A DNA stretch of 64,000 nucleotides from Anseranas semipalmata (lineage: Eukaryota; Chordata; Aves; Anseriformes; Anseranatidae), in the NCBI GenBank assembly GCA_013399115.1, contig VXAA01003383.1, forward strand, positions 186,431-250,430, read 5' to 3'. The notes under the pieces are model-generated. The model saw only the letters and a list, made by a program, of their open reading frames with translations, was not told where the DNA came from and did no database searches. Positions 13,501-25,700 of the stretch are shown here, in pieces. Both the position numbers and the translations under genes were made by a program. Within the stretch, counting starts at the first letter, position 1. Every line of letters begins with the position of its first letter.

Positions 13501-15234
13501 TGTCTGACAGAACAGGATATACAAGTTAGAGATGGGGTAAAATGAACTAAAAATGGCAGATCTGAGTAATCATGAAGACTGATTCTAGATCTGAATGCTC
13601 TGATATGGTCATTGTTCACAAGCAAAACATGTATTTTCTTTTTCTACACATGATTCTGATGTGGTTGGTTTCAGAATACAACAGTGTGAAAGCAGGCTGC
13701 TCGCCAGAAACTTTGCAATCAGCCTTTTCTGTGTTTTTGGAGAACCGTAAGGCCTGTGCTTCAGATGTGTTTTTATTTATCAATTATTCCTCTCTAAGAG
13801 CTAGTTTTACGGTGGAAAGTATTGTTCATACATTCATGTTTTTATTGCAATGTAATGTACCCAGCCTTCCTCTGACCTTATGCAAGTCATAGCTGGGACT
13901 ATTTTTAGAGATTATATTTGCAGCAAAATGCTACAAGAATGACAGTAACAATGATGCTGCCAATGTGAAATAAATCCATCTGCATCTCTTCCTTCTCTGA
14001 GCTGCATAAAAGTAGATGTCACTAAACAGCCTAAAGCAGGACAGATGCCATCCTAAATGACATGTATTTACAGGCTGGATCTGTCTGGGTCCACGCTGGC
14101 CAGCATCATGGTGTCACCCTCGGGCAGAACCCTCTGCTTCTCAAGACAAGCAGGGACTGTTGTTATGAATGGTTATGAAATACCACTTTTCTGCATTGCT
14201 GTCTTGAGCTCTTTCCATGTCTGCAAGCAAAGATGCAGGTACCTGAGCCTTATGCTTCAGAGTGTAAGTTTGCCCCTCAGTGAAGGTACTCACAAAGGAC
14301 TTGTTCCTTTACTAGGTAGGATGGAGGGGGAATAGGGTTGATTCAGTAAGGGGATTTAAACAGGTTTTGGTCAGTGCTGGAAGCTGCAATGGATGGAATG
14401 GATGGAATTGAGCAATTAATGCACATCAGACTCAAACACAAGTGTATGGGCTTTGCTGACTGCAGGAGCCCACATGCATTGCCTTTCCAGACATCTTTCC
14501 TTCCACATTGTTCATGACTTCCATTGCCTAGGCATGAAAGTGTGAAAGAAGAGAAGTTATAACAGTACCTTCAAGAAAGAGAGAGGGGAAGCAGCTTCAC
14601 ATAGCATTTCTTCCCCTTGAGCTTGAGCTCAACTTCTCTGCAGCTCAGGTCTCTTCAGAGCTAGGTCACTTAACCCTGGGGTTTCAAAAGCACTCACATC
14701 TAGGTATATGACACTACTGTATTTTCTTTAACCTTGTAAAAAAGCAACACCACCAAAGTCTAAATTATTTTACCAGTAATGTATATTTTTTTTCCCAGAG
14801 CCAAATGAGAGTCTGCTGGACCTATGGTAGGTCCTACTGCATAGGAAGTGTGGTGGGAAGATCTGTCAAAAATCCTTTTCTCATTTTCATGGGGAAAAAA
14901 AAAAAAAAAAAAGCTCTGGGTCCTGTCTGGAAACAGATCTACAGTTCCTCCTTATCATTGGCTTTTTCCTTCCACAAAGATGCATGCTAGACTAAACTAA
15001 GTTGAAATGCAGGCCTTTACAGCAAAGAGCAGAGAGTCAGAAGCCTGGAGTTTTCTACTTGCAGCAGCTATTCTTTGGGCTAAGTTGCTGCTACCAGATC
15101 AAGGTATCCAGGGAGGTAGCTCCAAGTAGTACTAGGACTGGGCAGCCTCCAAGTCTCCAATCCAGCAACTGTGGATGCTGAGAGCGTATGAAGGGAAAGG
15201 ACCCACATGTTCCCCTGAAACAATGTCCACCTCT

Positions 15235-15310
15235 TATGGACATTGTAGAAGGACAGTGCTGGGCTGGATGAACCACTGGTCTGACCCAGACTATCATTTC
15301 TTATATTCTT
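15235..15310 (+). mobile_element. Short fragment of an old CR1-like LINE 3' end
   Basis: The segment contains the words CTGGGCTGGATGAACCACTGG and TCTGACCCAGA in order. These match the conserved 3' region of CR1-type LINEs in reptiles and birds (pattern: grows-in as 'ctgggctgga tggacc ... ggtctgaccc ag'). It is followed by a poly-T run. Only about 75 bases are recognisable. Confidence 0.5.
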
Positions 15311-16183
15311 TTTTTTTTTTTTTATGACAAAAGAAGACATGCCTCATGCTAATCACCATCTCCATTTACTTGCTGTCAAACTCTGTGCTTCTGTTTTCCC
15401 GCTTTTAGGGAGGAGTAACAGCTATTGCCTGGAATTTTTGCAAGGGTAGAGATATTATAGGCAAGGGGCACTGATAACTTTTAGAAGCAGGCCTCATAAG
15501 TGTGTTATTTTCAGCTAATTAAACTGATTTAATTGACTTACTGGGAAAGAGCAAAAAACACAATAATGAAACCAAAGCAGATAAGTGGTTCACTCTGACA
15601 CAAAGCTAGTAGTCTGATAGTGATATCTTTTTACATAAGGGTCTTCATACATCATATTCTTGTACTTCTGCTTTTTGCTGTTGAACCTCAGGAAAATGGT
15701 ATGTCCTTTTTATATCAAAGTTTTTTAAGGAGAGAAGAGGAAAATTTTATATATTTTTTGAAACTACCTTAATATGGGAGTGTGAGAACTGAAATGCATT
15801 CTTCCTTAAGAAAACATTTAGCCTTTTTATATGATAAAGCTGGTTGAAATTTCTGAAACGTTTGTTTTGGCATCCTCAACTTGTTCTTTTAATCCAGTCT
15901 GTGAGTTGCAAAACATTAAATTAATGGAGCTGCCAGGTGGCAGCTGAATTTATGAAATGGAGTCTGTTTTTTTTTATTTCTGTTCTTGTTGTCTGGGTCC
16001 TTTCCCTATTTTCTGCCCCTCTGTGGTATCACTAAGACCTTCATAAATTGAATCTAAAATATGATCACCTCAGGATCACCTATTCAGTTTTGGGTAGTGT
16101 TCGACACTGACTTGTAAGTATGTAGGATGAACTGAAAAAAAATAGATCAGTTGTAACCGGTTCATTTGTGACCATTCATGTCC

Positions 16184-16191
16184 ATGGTGGG
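16184..16191 (+). CDS. FBXO40: Candidate FBXO40 first coding exon (option B)
   Basis: ATGGTGGG is followed by the good donor GTAAGA. Spliced to 16666 it gives Met-Val-Gly then Ala-Gln-Lys-Thr-Pro-Pro-Gly in frame with the main exon. The intron would be 474 bases. The base at -3 of the ATG is T, a weak initiation context, but +4 is G. Mammalian FBXO40 starts Met-Gly-Lys-Ala, so the second and third residues differ. Confidence 0.25.
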
Positions 16192-16665
16192 GTAAGACAG
16201 GGGTAACAAGACACGTAGGCCAAATGACCAGCTAATTTTTCTAGGGAGGAAAAAGAAATATCACCTTTCCTACTCAAACCGTATCGAGGAAATGAAGCTC
16301 CCTCTCTGTGTCTGTGTCAGTCTTGATTTCAGCAATATGGAATGGACAGGATCAGCATAAATATTGCAACAGAAAACAGCTCACTCTCAAACCTTTGCTG
16401 CCTCTGCTGGGCTGAGAGCAAAGAGCGCTGAGATCTCACCTATACCCATGCTGCTCTCAGGCCACACTGTACGGTGGGGATCAGTGCTGATACATAAGTG
16501 TATGGAGCTGAGTGCCATTTGCCCACAGCCTTATTCCTGCTAGAAGTGCATGTGAGCACCTAATTCGTAGAAACCAGGCATGGGCATGGGCACTGGTGGT
16601 CTGTGTCCCTTCTTGCCCCTTCAGGCAGTAACTCTCTCTTCTTGTCTTTGCTACACACAGCACAG

Positions 16666-19600
16666 GGCTCAGAAAACTCCCCCTGGGCAGCACAGGCACT
16701 GTGAGAGATGTTTCAACCGGCACTGCCGTGCACCGACTGAACCCTCCATCTCCTGCATGGTGATCAGCTGCCGCTTTCACTGCGGAGCCACCTTCCACAT
16801 GTGCAAGGAAGAGGAGCACCAACTGCTCTGCCCCTTGGAGCAGGTCTCCTGCCTCAACTCAAACTATGGCTGTCCTTTTTCCATGGCCCGCTTTAAGCTG
16901 GCAAAGCACCTTCAGGTCTGTCCAGCCAGTGTTGTCTGCTGCTCAATGGAGTGGAATCGCTGGCCAAATGTGGATTCAGACACAACCCTCCACAAGAACA
17001 TTATGAAGGAGACCTTGAGTGAAGAGTGTCTGGACACAGCGCTGGCACTCAGAGACCAGAAGATACTTTTCAGGAGTTTGAAAGTAGCTGACTTGTTTCC
17101 AGAGTGGAGGAAAAAGGACGAAGTGGAAGAGCTAACAGATGAAGCCATGGGTAGGGAAGAAGGTGCTGTGGGAGGATTAGCCTGTGGTTCCCAAGAGAGC
17201 GATGACCAGTTGTCTGAGCTCAGCCAACGTGAACGTGAAGATCTGGCGAAGGACAAGGAAGGAATGGATCTGGGGAGTTACAAAACCTGGGAGAACATTT
17301 TCAGCAAAGAGCTCTTGGCTTGCAAGGTAACAGGCTCAGCAGCTGGCACAGGAAAAAATACAGAGGAAGCTTCCAAGAAAACAGCATCAGGCTCTTGTGC
17401 TGCCAGCTCTGCAGAGAAGGCAAAGGAAGTACCTGGTAATGCAGAAGAGGCAAAAGACCAAAAGCCTGAACAAGTAACACCAAATACAGAAATGACAGGG
17501 CTGGCTCCTTGGCAAGAAGGGGTCCTGGAAAGGCTGAAGAAAGAAGTTGGTGTAGCTGATTACAACATGTATCTGGTACATCATGGGGGAATGCTCATCC
17601 GCTTTGGCCAGCTAGCTGCTTGCACTCCAAAAGAAAAAGACTTTGTGTATGGGAACTTGGAAGCTCAGGAGGTGAAGACTGTCTACACCTTCAAAGTGCC
17701 AGTTAGTTACTGTGGCAAAAGAGCACGACTAGGAGATGCACTGGGACACAAGATACCAACTTCAGACAAGTCAGTGGACACCTCAGAATTGGGCATAAAC
17801 CCAGAAGAACTACCTACGGCAAATATAGTTGAAGCCACACTGCTGTGTGCACTGGAAAAAGAACTGAAAGGCCATGAGATCTCTGAAGCAAGGGGTATTG
17901 ATGGACTGTTTGTGGACTTTGCAACACAGACTTACAGCTTTCCTCTGGAGCCTTTCTCCTCCAATGCTGTTCTAGCAGATATTCTGGATGAAAAAAGCCA
18001 ACCAGAACTCCACGTAGAGCTGCACACCGAATGTGTAACCAGAAGACACAACAAAAGCAGTTCAGCTTTCACATTCACTTGCAGTCATTTCTTCAGGAGG
18101 GATGAATTTGCCTCCCACTTCAAGAATGTACACGCTGATATCCAGTCGTGTCTGGATGGATGGTTCCAGCATCGTTGTCCACTGGCCTACTTGGGATGTA
18201 CTTTTGTTCAAAATCCCTTCCGCCCTGATGGACATAAGGCCAAAGTTATATACAGCAAGCCTCTCAAGACATTTGCTATTAAACCAGAGGTTGACACCCT
18301 CCTTGCCGAATCAGGGAAATGCAATTCCACAGTGGATAATCAAGGGAGAAACAAGGATTTGCTGAGCGGCCTCCCACTGGAAGTGCTCAAGTACATTGCT
18401 GGGTTCCTGGACAGCTTCAGTTTATCTCAGCTATCGCAAGTGTCGGTGCTGATGAGGGACATCTGTGCCACTCTACTTCAAGAGAGAGGAATGGTCCTGC
18501 TGGTCTGGGAGAAAAAAAGATATTCCCATGGTGGTACTTCATGGAAAGCTCGCAGAAAGGCAAGTAACTGCAACACTGGGGAAAAGACAGCCACAGGGTC
18601 TCACCAGATAACACACAAGCATAGCAAGTGATGCTGCATATAAGCATGCAGATATGGGGAAGGTTCATGAGGCTGTGAATTTGCAGCACAAGGTGTAAAT
18701 TGGTATCTACTGACTAGCTGCAGGTCCCTGCCCAAGTTTGTCTTGAGTAATCTGTTTGCCTTTGTACTGTATTTAGGCACTGGGAACTGAGAATTCCTGA
18801 TACCTAAAGGTCACATACAGTGTTTTAAAGAACTTGCAGTTCATCCTTTTGTTTTAATCTTTACAAGCTGATAAAGAGTAAGTTGAAGGGTAAAGAACAA
18901 GATGTGACTGTGAAAGGAGTTCAGGCATTCACATCAACCCCACAGGGTTTTAGAATCATAGAATCATAGTAAAGAATTTTTTTCTAATGTCTAATCTAAA
19001 TCTACCCTCTTTTAGTTTAAAACCATTACCTCTGGTCCTATCGCTACACTCCCTGATAAAGAGTCCCTCCTCATCTTTCCTGTAGGCCCCCTTTAGGTAC
19101 TGGAAGGCTGCTATAAGGTCTCCCTGGAGCTTTTTCTTCTCTGGGTTGAACAACCCAAACTCCTTCAGCCTGTCTTCATAGGAGAGGTGCTGCAGCCCTC
19201 TGATCATCCTCGTGGCCCTCCTCTAAAAGGTCCATGTCTTTCTTATGCTGTGGGCCCCAGAGCTGAATGCAGTGCTCTAGGGGGGGTCTCACAAGAGCAG
19301 AGCAGAGCAGGAGAATCACCTCCCTTGCCCTGCTGGTCATGCTTCTTTTGATGCAGCCCAGGATACAGTTTGCTTTCTGGGCTGCAAGCTCACATTGCTG
19401 GCTCATGTTCAGTTTTTCATCCACCGATGCCCCCAAGTCCTTCTCCACAGAGCTGCTCTCAATCCATTCTTCCCTCAAGCCTGTATTTGTGCTTGGGATT
19501 ACCCTGACCCAGGTGCAGGACCTTGCACTTGGCCTGGCTGAACATCATGAAGTTCACACAGGCCCAATCCTCAAGCCTGTCCAGGTCCCTCTGGATGGCA

Positions 19601-21734
19601 TCCCTTCCCTCCAGTGTGTCGACCGCACCACACAGCTTGGTGTCATCAGCAAACTTGCTGTGAGTACACTCGATCCCACTGTGCGTGTCACTGACAAAGA
19701 TGTTAAACAGCACTGGTCCCAGTACTGACCCCTGAGGAACACCACTCGTCAATGGTCTCCACCCGGACATCGAGACGTTGACTGCAACTCTGTGAATGCA
19801 ACCATCCATCCAATTCCTTATCCACCAAGTGGTCGATCCGTCAAATCCATGTCTCTCCAATTTAGGGACAAGGATGTTGTGTGGGACAATGTAAAATGCT
19901 TTGCACAAGTCCAGGTAGATGATGTCAGTTTTCATGATTCGTAGTTCATAGATTGCTATGAATGTTTGACTTGTTGGGATGTGAGCACTTGGGAGACCAA
20001 CATAGGCATCAGAAGCCTTTTTCTGCAAAGCTAGTATCCCGCTGTTTGTCGTTTTGGAAAATTATTTTCCTTATTGGCTGTTTGGGTAGTCAGAATGAAA
20101 TATGTAAATACATCGCAGTTTAAGTAAGTCCTAGTTGAAACAAGAGTTAACACAGATTTTTTTCTAGCTGTTAGCCTTGTAGCTGCTCTAACATAAAGCT
20201 GGTTGAAAGAATAACATCAGAGGCTCCTGCATGACCAAGCAGACAAGGGAGAGGTCTAGGAACAAAAGCAGAGAACCAAGGAAGACTCACAAAAATGATC
20301 TAAGGACCTGGCTTTCAAGCAGACCCCTAAAGGTCTCCACCTACTGATATGAACAAATGGAAGTTTATGACTAGTACTCCTTATTAAGAGAAAACATGAA
20401 GTGGAATGAATTTGAAATCTGTGTAGCAAGGTACAGTGGCTGCAAGCTGAATTAGCCAAATCCAAAAAGGAGTTAGCCACTGAGATCGTTTACTGGAGGA
20501 TGTGGCTTCCTGCAGTAGAAGGAAGAAATTCCACCTGAGCAATCAAACAGCAATTAACTCCAGTTACCGTTGCACAAGTTCAAACTAGCAGCCTTGAATT
20601 TAAAGACCGTCTAACCCCTTTCTTGTCAGCTCTCTGTACTGACCACACAGGAATCTTGTTTCCAGTGCACAGACTCTGCTTGAAAACATCCTGTTTGTAA
20701 TTAATCTGAATTTCTTGCCTACTTTGTGTGATAGCTATGATTACATAGGAATAGGACAGGCTTAGGTATTCTTAAGTGCAGCACACCCACATACTGTCCT
20801 TCTACAGGAAGAAACATTTTTAAACTATGACTTTAAAAGTTCATTTGATTTAATGGCATATAGGAAATATTCAAGTGACTTATTCACAGTCTTACCACCA
20901 TATGGTAGTGTATAACTAAATGACACATGGTATCACTGCAAACAGAATCAGAAATTTTTAACTGCACATTTCTGTTTTATACAAGCTTGTATCTCTTCTA
21001 GGAATAAACTTAACCTTAGATTTTACAGGCTTGTTACAGGGGTGGGGTGAATAACAGCAGTGTTACAATGTTCTTTACTTTGAAGTTACTGGTAAACACT
21101 TTTGAAGGTCTTTATGAAGTCAGGTTTCTTTAAGATACATGTCACACAAGCATCCTGTAGTCACTCTGCCTTATAATCATCATTGGATGCACCTATAAGC
21201 ATCTTGGATCCTACCTCACACGTCATGTAGTAGTGGTCAGGTGTCCGGGATTTCCTTGTGCCCAGCACTAGACTGGCACAGAAAACTGTACTTTCCTATT
21301 AAAAATGGCAGGTGATGACTAAAGCAGCAAAAACAGCAAGTATGAGGTACGTAACAATACAGACCGCACTTATACTTGTTATGCAGCCCTGCATGATCAG
21401 ATTTTCAATAACCTGTCCAGTACAAGTAATGCACACCCACTACAAGCATATATACGGTTTTAAAATCATGTTCTATTTTTACTAACGTTCCAGTTTTCCC
21501 TCCCCAATTTCTTTCCCCTTCCCCGTCCCCACCCAGACCTGGCAGTTCAGCAGCCTGTTCTCCAGAGTTAACAGGTGGCAGCGCAGCGAGGTGGTGTGCA
21601 TGTCAGAGCACCTGAAGGAGTGCCCGTTCTATGAAGTGGAGCACAAGACAGACCCCGTGCTGCTGACCGGCATGTGCGAGCCTCGAGAGCAGGTTCAAAA
21701 GACTTTGGTTTCCACCTTCAAGCACAGGGTCTGA
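16666..21734 (+). CDS. FBXO40: F-box only protein 40 (main and last coding exons)
   Basis: Coding exons are 16666-18559 and 21537-21734. The family is the substrate-recognition subunit of a muscle SCF ubiquitin ligase; in mammals it is reported to target IRS1. The main exon opens with a Cys/His-rich TRAF-type zinc finger (about residues 12-100, including [12 protein letters not shown] and [10 protein letters not shown]), then an acidic, variable middle. A conserved core follows ([35 protein letters not shown]). The F-box is at about residues 568-615 ([20 protein letters not shown]). The last exon ([14 protein letters not shown] to KHRV, stop at 21732) matches the family C-terminus. With a three-residue start the protein is about 699 residues, close to mammalian length. 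Reading upstream in frame to 16580 adds an unlikely 29-residue tail, because a good acceptor (pyrimidine tract, CAG) lies at 16660-16665. The intron between the exons starts GC, not GT, and carries a CR1 copy. Identification is firm; the start exon is not. Confidence 0.93.
18560..21536 (+). other. FBXO40: FBXO40 terminal intron with GC-AG splice sites
   Basis: The exon ends AAG and the intron begins GCAAGT, the classic GC-donor form. It ends in a long pyrimidine tract and CCCAG. Splicing here is phase 0 and joins RRK to TWQFSSL, which aligns with mammalian HRE-IWQFSSL. Using the GTAACT four bases downstream would shift the frame. Reading through instead gives 24 foreign residues and a stop at 18629. 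Confidence 0.8.
18951..20035 (-). mobile_element. 5'-truncated CR1 LINE with reverse-transcriptase remnant
   Basis: The minus strand encodes CR1 ORF2 C-terminal sequence: [18 protein letters not shown] and the catalytic FADDTKL of the reverse transcriptase, then [16 protein letters not shown] and [16 protein letters not shown] near the end. The frame shifts near 19470 and again near 19200. The usual D of the KAFD motif is Y (KAFYIV). It ends at 18951 in two ATGATTCT-type tail units. The coding sequence stops abruptly after RKKFFT, so the normal last part of the ORF and the 3'UTR are missing. A dead copy. Confidence 0.93.
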
Positions 21735-22740
21735 ACAACCGGCTTCTCCTCCGCCATGCTCCTTTCAAGGCCCTTTAAAAGAAGACCTGGGAATTTGGGT
21801 GTAAAGATAGTTGCTTCCAACTCTCCTTTGGAAGTACAAAACTGGCTTCTCCCCAGCTGCATTTGGAACATCCTCCATCTTTTTTTTTTTTTTTTTCCTG
21901 CATTATTTTAATTGTTAAAACTTCATCCAAAGAGTTCTGGCACACTGCTTACTGATGTCATATGCTTTCTGTTTATTTTTCTGTTCACTGCTTAATAGAG
22001 CACCCTGGAGAAAGCAATAAGGATATTGTTTGAACATAGCATCTTTGCATCCCTGAAGCTGGGAGCTGCTGCTCCTAGCTCCATGTCCCTGAGAGAAGCA
22101 AGAGCAGTTAATGTACCTAGCTTGAATAGATATGAAACACCTTACTTGTGGCTGGAAAGCTGAGCTCTGGGATCACAGACAGATGCCCTCTCACCTGGTA
22201 GACCTAGGGATTGCTAATGTCTTTGGGGACGTGAGCAAAGGAAAGGCACCCCCAGAATTAAGTGAACAAATTAAAACACCAGTGGAGACTCAGGATAGCA
22301 CCACAAAACCACAAACCATCCTTTAGGGAGTGCAAGCTTAAAGCTGAGCTCATGGGAACATCAAAACCAAACCAAAGCAAACAAACTTGCTCTTTGTTGG
22401 AAATAACCAGGTACCAAACCTGGTTGTTTAGGGGCTCAACTTACCTTTTACTTTTTTTTTTTTTTTTTTGGTTAATAGTTTTTTTCTGTTTCATTTAAAA
22501 TCCATTAAAACCATCAAAAATACTTGAAGACACTTTTAGAATGCCTTACCTGCTCAGCTTTGCAACTGTAAATTGCAAATTGTAATTGTAAGCAATTGTA
22601 AACACTTCGTCAAAGAAAATTTCTTTTTTCTGTAAAAGAAAAGACCTTCAGCAACCCACTCTGCAATGGTATGGATAATGTTTGCTTCACTTAAATGGGC
22701 TGGAGTATAAAGATTTTTCTTTTTTTTTTTTTTAATAAAA
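21735..22740 (+). other. FBXO40: Probable FBXO40 3'UTR
   Basis: Non-coding sequence directly follows the stop codon. It holds poly-T runs near 21880 and 22450. The first canonical AATAAA found downstream on this strand is at 22734-22739. An earlier ATTAAA near 22504 is a weaker alternative. The true end is not determined. Confidence 0.4.
22734..22739 (+). terminator. FBXO40: Candidate FBXO40 polyadenylation signal AATAAA
   Basis: AATAAA sits about 1 kb past the stop codon and directly after a poly-T run. Proposed by position only. Confidence 0.3.
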
Positions 22741-25700
22741 CAGAGAAGCAATTAGGATTTCGTTGATTTTTTGATAAATGCACTAATATAAAAACAAAAC
22801 GTATTTGTTGAGGCAACAGATGAGGCTGGCAAGGTGAAAATGGGCACCAATGGATGGAGACATGCTGCACTTGCGATTCCTGGTTTTGGTGCAGATGTGG
22901 GATAAGGCTGATCATGCAAAGAGCCCTCTCATACTGATGGAGGCTGTTTTTCACAGTTGCTGATGAACCTGAGCTGAATGCTGGGTACTGAAGGCATGAG
23001 CTGTACAGTGACTGAAGGGGTGCTGAGCATAGCTCATCCTTCTCTATACTTGCAGCCTAAATGGTCCCCTTGAGATTTTACCATATGAGGATGTTTTCTT
23101 CTCCAGACACATGCCCTCAGGAGAACATCACCTGAGCTGTGGGGATGGTGGGTTGGTACCAGCATCAGGAGCAGGAGTAGCAGCAGCAGTAGCAAAGATT
23201 CTTCCTTTTTATTTTTAATTCCATTTTCTTTACCTAGAGATCTTTTTTGGGAAGTCTCATAATGCTTCACCCATGAGGATAAACTTGTCTGCACAGGTGC
23301 CCTGTGGAAAACACAAGTACCACCCCAATTTTATTCAGCAGAAACTGAAGCAAATGAACACAGGGGACCTGAGCTGGGCCAGGTGCAGCTAAAGCCAGGT
23401 GCTCTGTTCCTTCGTCCTGTGCCTTAACCACCTTGCAAAAACAAACCGGTCGTCCTTTAAAGTTGCTTACAAAAACACACCAGTCCTCAAAACATCCATG
23501 AAACTCATATCGCCTTCAAAACCTATGAAACAGGTCACCCAGTATTACTGCCATCTGTTTTATGCAGGGAAGTTGTTAGGACATGCAGTCTGGCTTTCTA
23601 GGCTGCCCTTTCCTTTAGGGCCTCCTCCTCCACATGTCATGTACCTGATTTTGAAAGATGCTGAGAAGCTAACTGTAGACCACAGCTGTCCAAAAATCAG
23701 GTGCCAGCATTTATACTTGGTGCTTAAAAATAAAGGCAGTCAAAATTATGGACAATTTTGGGAGAAAAAAAACAAAGACCCTTAAATAATAGCACCTGAG
23801 AGTAAGTCAGTGTTTCACAGCTGGTATAAGAGACCATGAAAAAGTTAGTCCAACCTATGAACCATCTGATCAGCTACTTAGCTTCTATAAACTGGTATAG
23901 CTGCGCTGAAATAGTGGTTTATGTTAGGTATGAATCAGGCTCATTTTACCTTTAGCATTGCTGCTATTTTTGTTCTGGCCTAGTTCTGTTGATGCCAGTG
24001 GGTTTTCTTGTATCTCCCTTTTACTGGAGATCGCATGATTTAAATTCCAGCCTCACTGCTGCTGGCCTTGCTTCTTCCCCAGGCAGGAGGTGCCAGCATC
24101 AGTTACAGAGAGGATGCAACCTCAGCAAATGTGGTAGTTAAAGGTGTGGGTTAGAGATAGGGATGCTGCAACCTCTCTGCCTCTTGGGATTAGCCAGGGT
24201 ATAGATACAACATCTAGGAGACTGGATTTGGATCATTTTCATTCTAGTACTGCTACAGGATACACTGCAGAGACACAAGGCATTAATTCACAGAGAAAGA
24301 GACGAATTCACCCCCATGAATATACATGTATACTTCTGTAAACTGTAAATTTGGTTGAGTCAACAAGATTCATTTACAGTCTTGCCTTTAGCATACACAG
24401 TAGAAGCTGAAATCCACAGTGGTCTCCAGGTTAGCCTGGTTAACCCAACCCTGCCTGGGAGAGGGAAGGCAGTACAGGGAGGTGGAGGTCACTCCCAGAA
24501 CAGTGCGTACCCACCTAGCAAATGCTAGCTGGTAGCCACTTCATACTTTACCTCTCATTTATCACTAGAGGAGAGCTGTGGGCTGGTGTCAGATGCAGTC
24601 TGTTTAATCAGAGGAAGCATGCCAAGCTAGCTCAGTGTTGATGGTCCCACTTGTTAGCAGAGTCAGCAGAAGCTTTGGGGAGCTGCAAGAAACAGAATTT
24701 GTCTGAGCATTGCGTGAGCATAATGCTGGCTTAGTGTAAAAAGAGAGGCTATGGTTTGGATTCAGCAAGTCCTTAGGCACCTAATTTAAGCTTGTAACTT
24801 GACTGATAGAAAGTTCAGATAAACAAGGCTGACAGATTTTGTGGTGTTTCCTCTTGTTGGAAGAATTGGAACTGAAATGATGGCACCATGGAAATCAGAG
24901 AGGTCAGAGCAGGGCAAAAAGGCTCAGAGCAAGAGAACTGGAAGACTAGAAAGAAGAAAGCTAAGTGGTTTGGATAGAGGAGAGCTGCCTAAATATAGGA
25001 GTCGTGGGGAGAGGCAAATGGAGAAAGGTAAAAGGGCAGAGGAGTGGACGGAAGAGGGATGTGGAAGAGATTATGGGACTGCAAATGTGCTAGGAGGAAA
25101 TGTCTGAATTCAAGAGATGCTAGGAGGATAGGGGTGACATTTAGAACAGCTGAGACCTAAGGGGATATTAAGGGGAATAGAGAGTTTATTTTATATTATT
25201 TGGTTTCTACTGACAAAGTAAGATGAGCCTGGTGAACTCAGTTAACTGCAGACTGTTTTGAATTGTAATTTTTTACAGTGAACCTCACTCTGTGGCACAA
25301 CCTCTCTTCTGGGTTAGAATATTCAGCCTATGTATTGTTGAAACATGAGCTGAGAGGCCACTGTGAAACCACCGAGAGTCACCAGTTTTGACGTTCCTAT
25401 GCATTCATCATTTGCTGCCAACAGCAGATTTTCTGGATAAATGCTTCGCCTTGGAGAAGGGGCTGGAAATTCCCTATCAGTGTTATATATTAACATGGGG
25501 TAGATGGTATTTCTTCAGGGGTGAAAGGGTAGGTCACCTACTGACACATAAGTCCAGGCTGGAGTAAGAATTACTTGCCAGGCCTCTATTTCCCAAAACT
25601 GACAGATAAGGTGAAGTTTATCTGAACAGTGTTTGTTATTTTGCAAAACTGTGTAACTCCTTGTTGCTTTCTTAAGAATAAAAAATATTATGGTTAAAAA

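Larger units (their letters stand above)
8160..16180. other. Non-coding DNA upstream of FBXO40
   Basis: I see no exon with recognisable protein similarity. Contents are AT-rich unique-looking DNA, a long poly-T/TC tract near 10516-10560, a poly-A run near 14890-14912, and a short LINE tail near 15235. If FBXO40 option A were right, most of this would be its first intron. Otherwise it is intergenic or 5'UTR-intron DNA. Confidence 0.5.

Noticed and set aside
16580..16665. N-terminal extension of FBXO40 from the in-frame ATG
   Set aside because: It lies before a strong splice acceptor, includes the pyrimidine tract, and does not resemble the family N-terminus.
18560..18631. Normal FBXO40 C-terminus ending in ITHKHSK
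   Set aside because: The conserved C-terminal domain is found in the exon at 21537-21734, and the GC donor gives an exact homologous join. The read-through tail is intron sequence.
24841..25107. An 88-codon highly charged open frame
   Set aside because: It is a translation of purine-rich DNA with no domain, splice context or known similarity.
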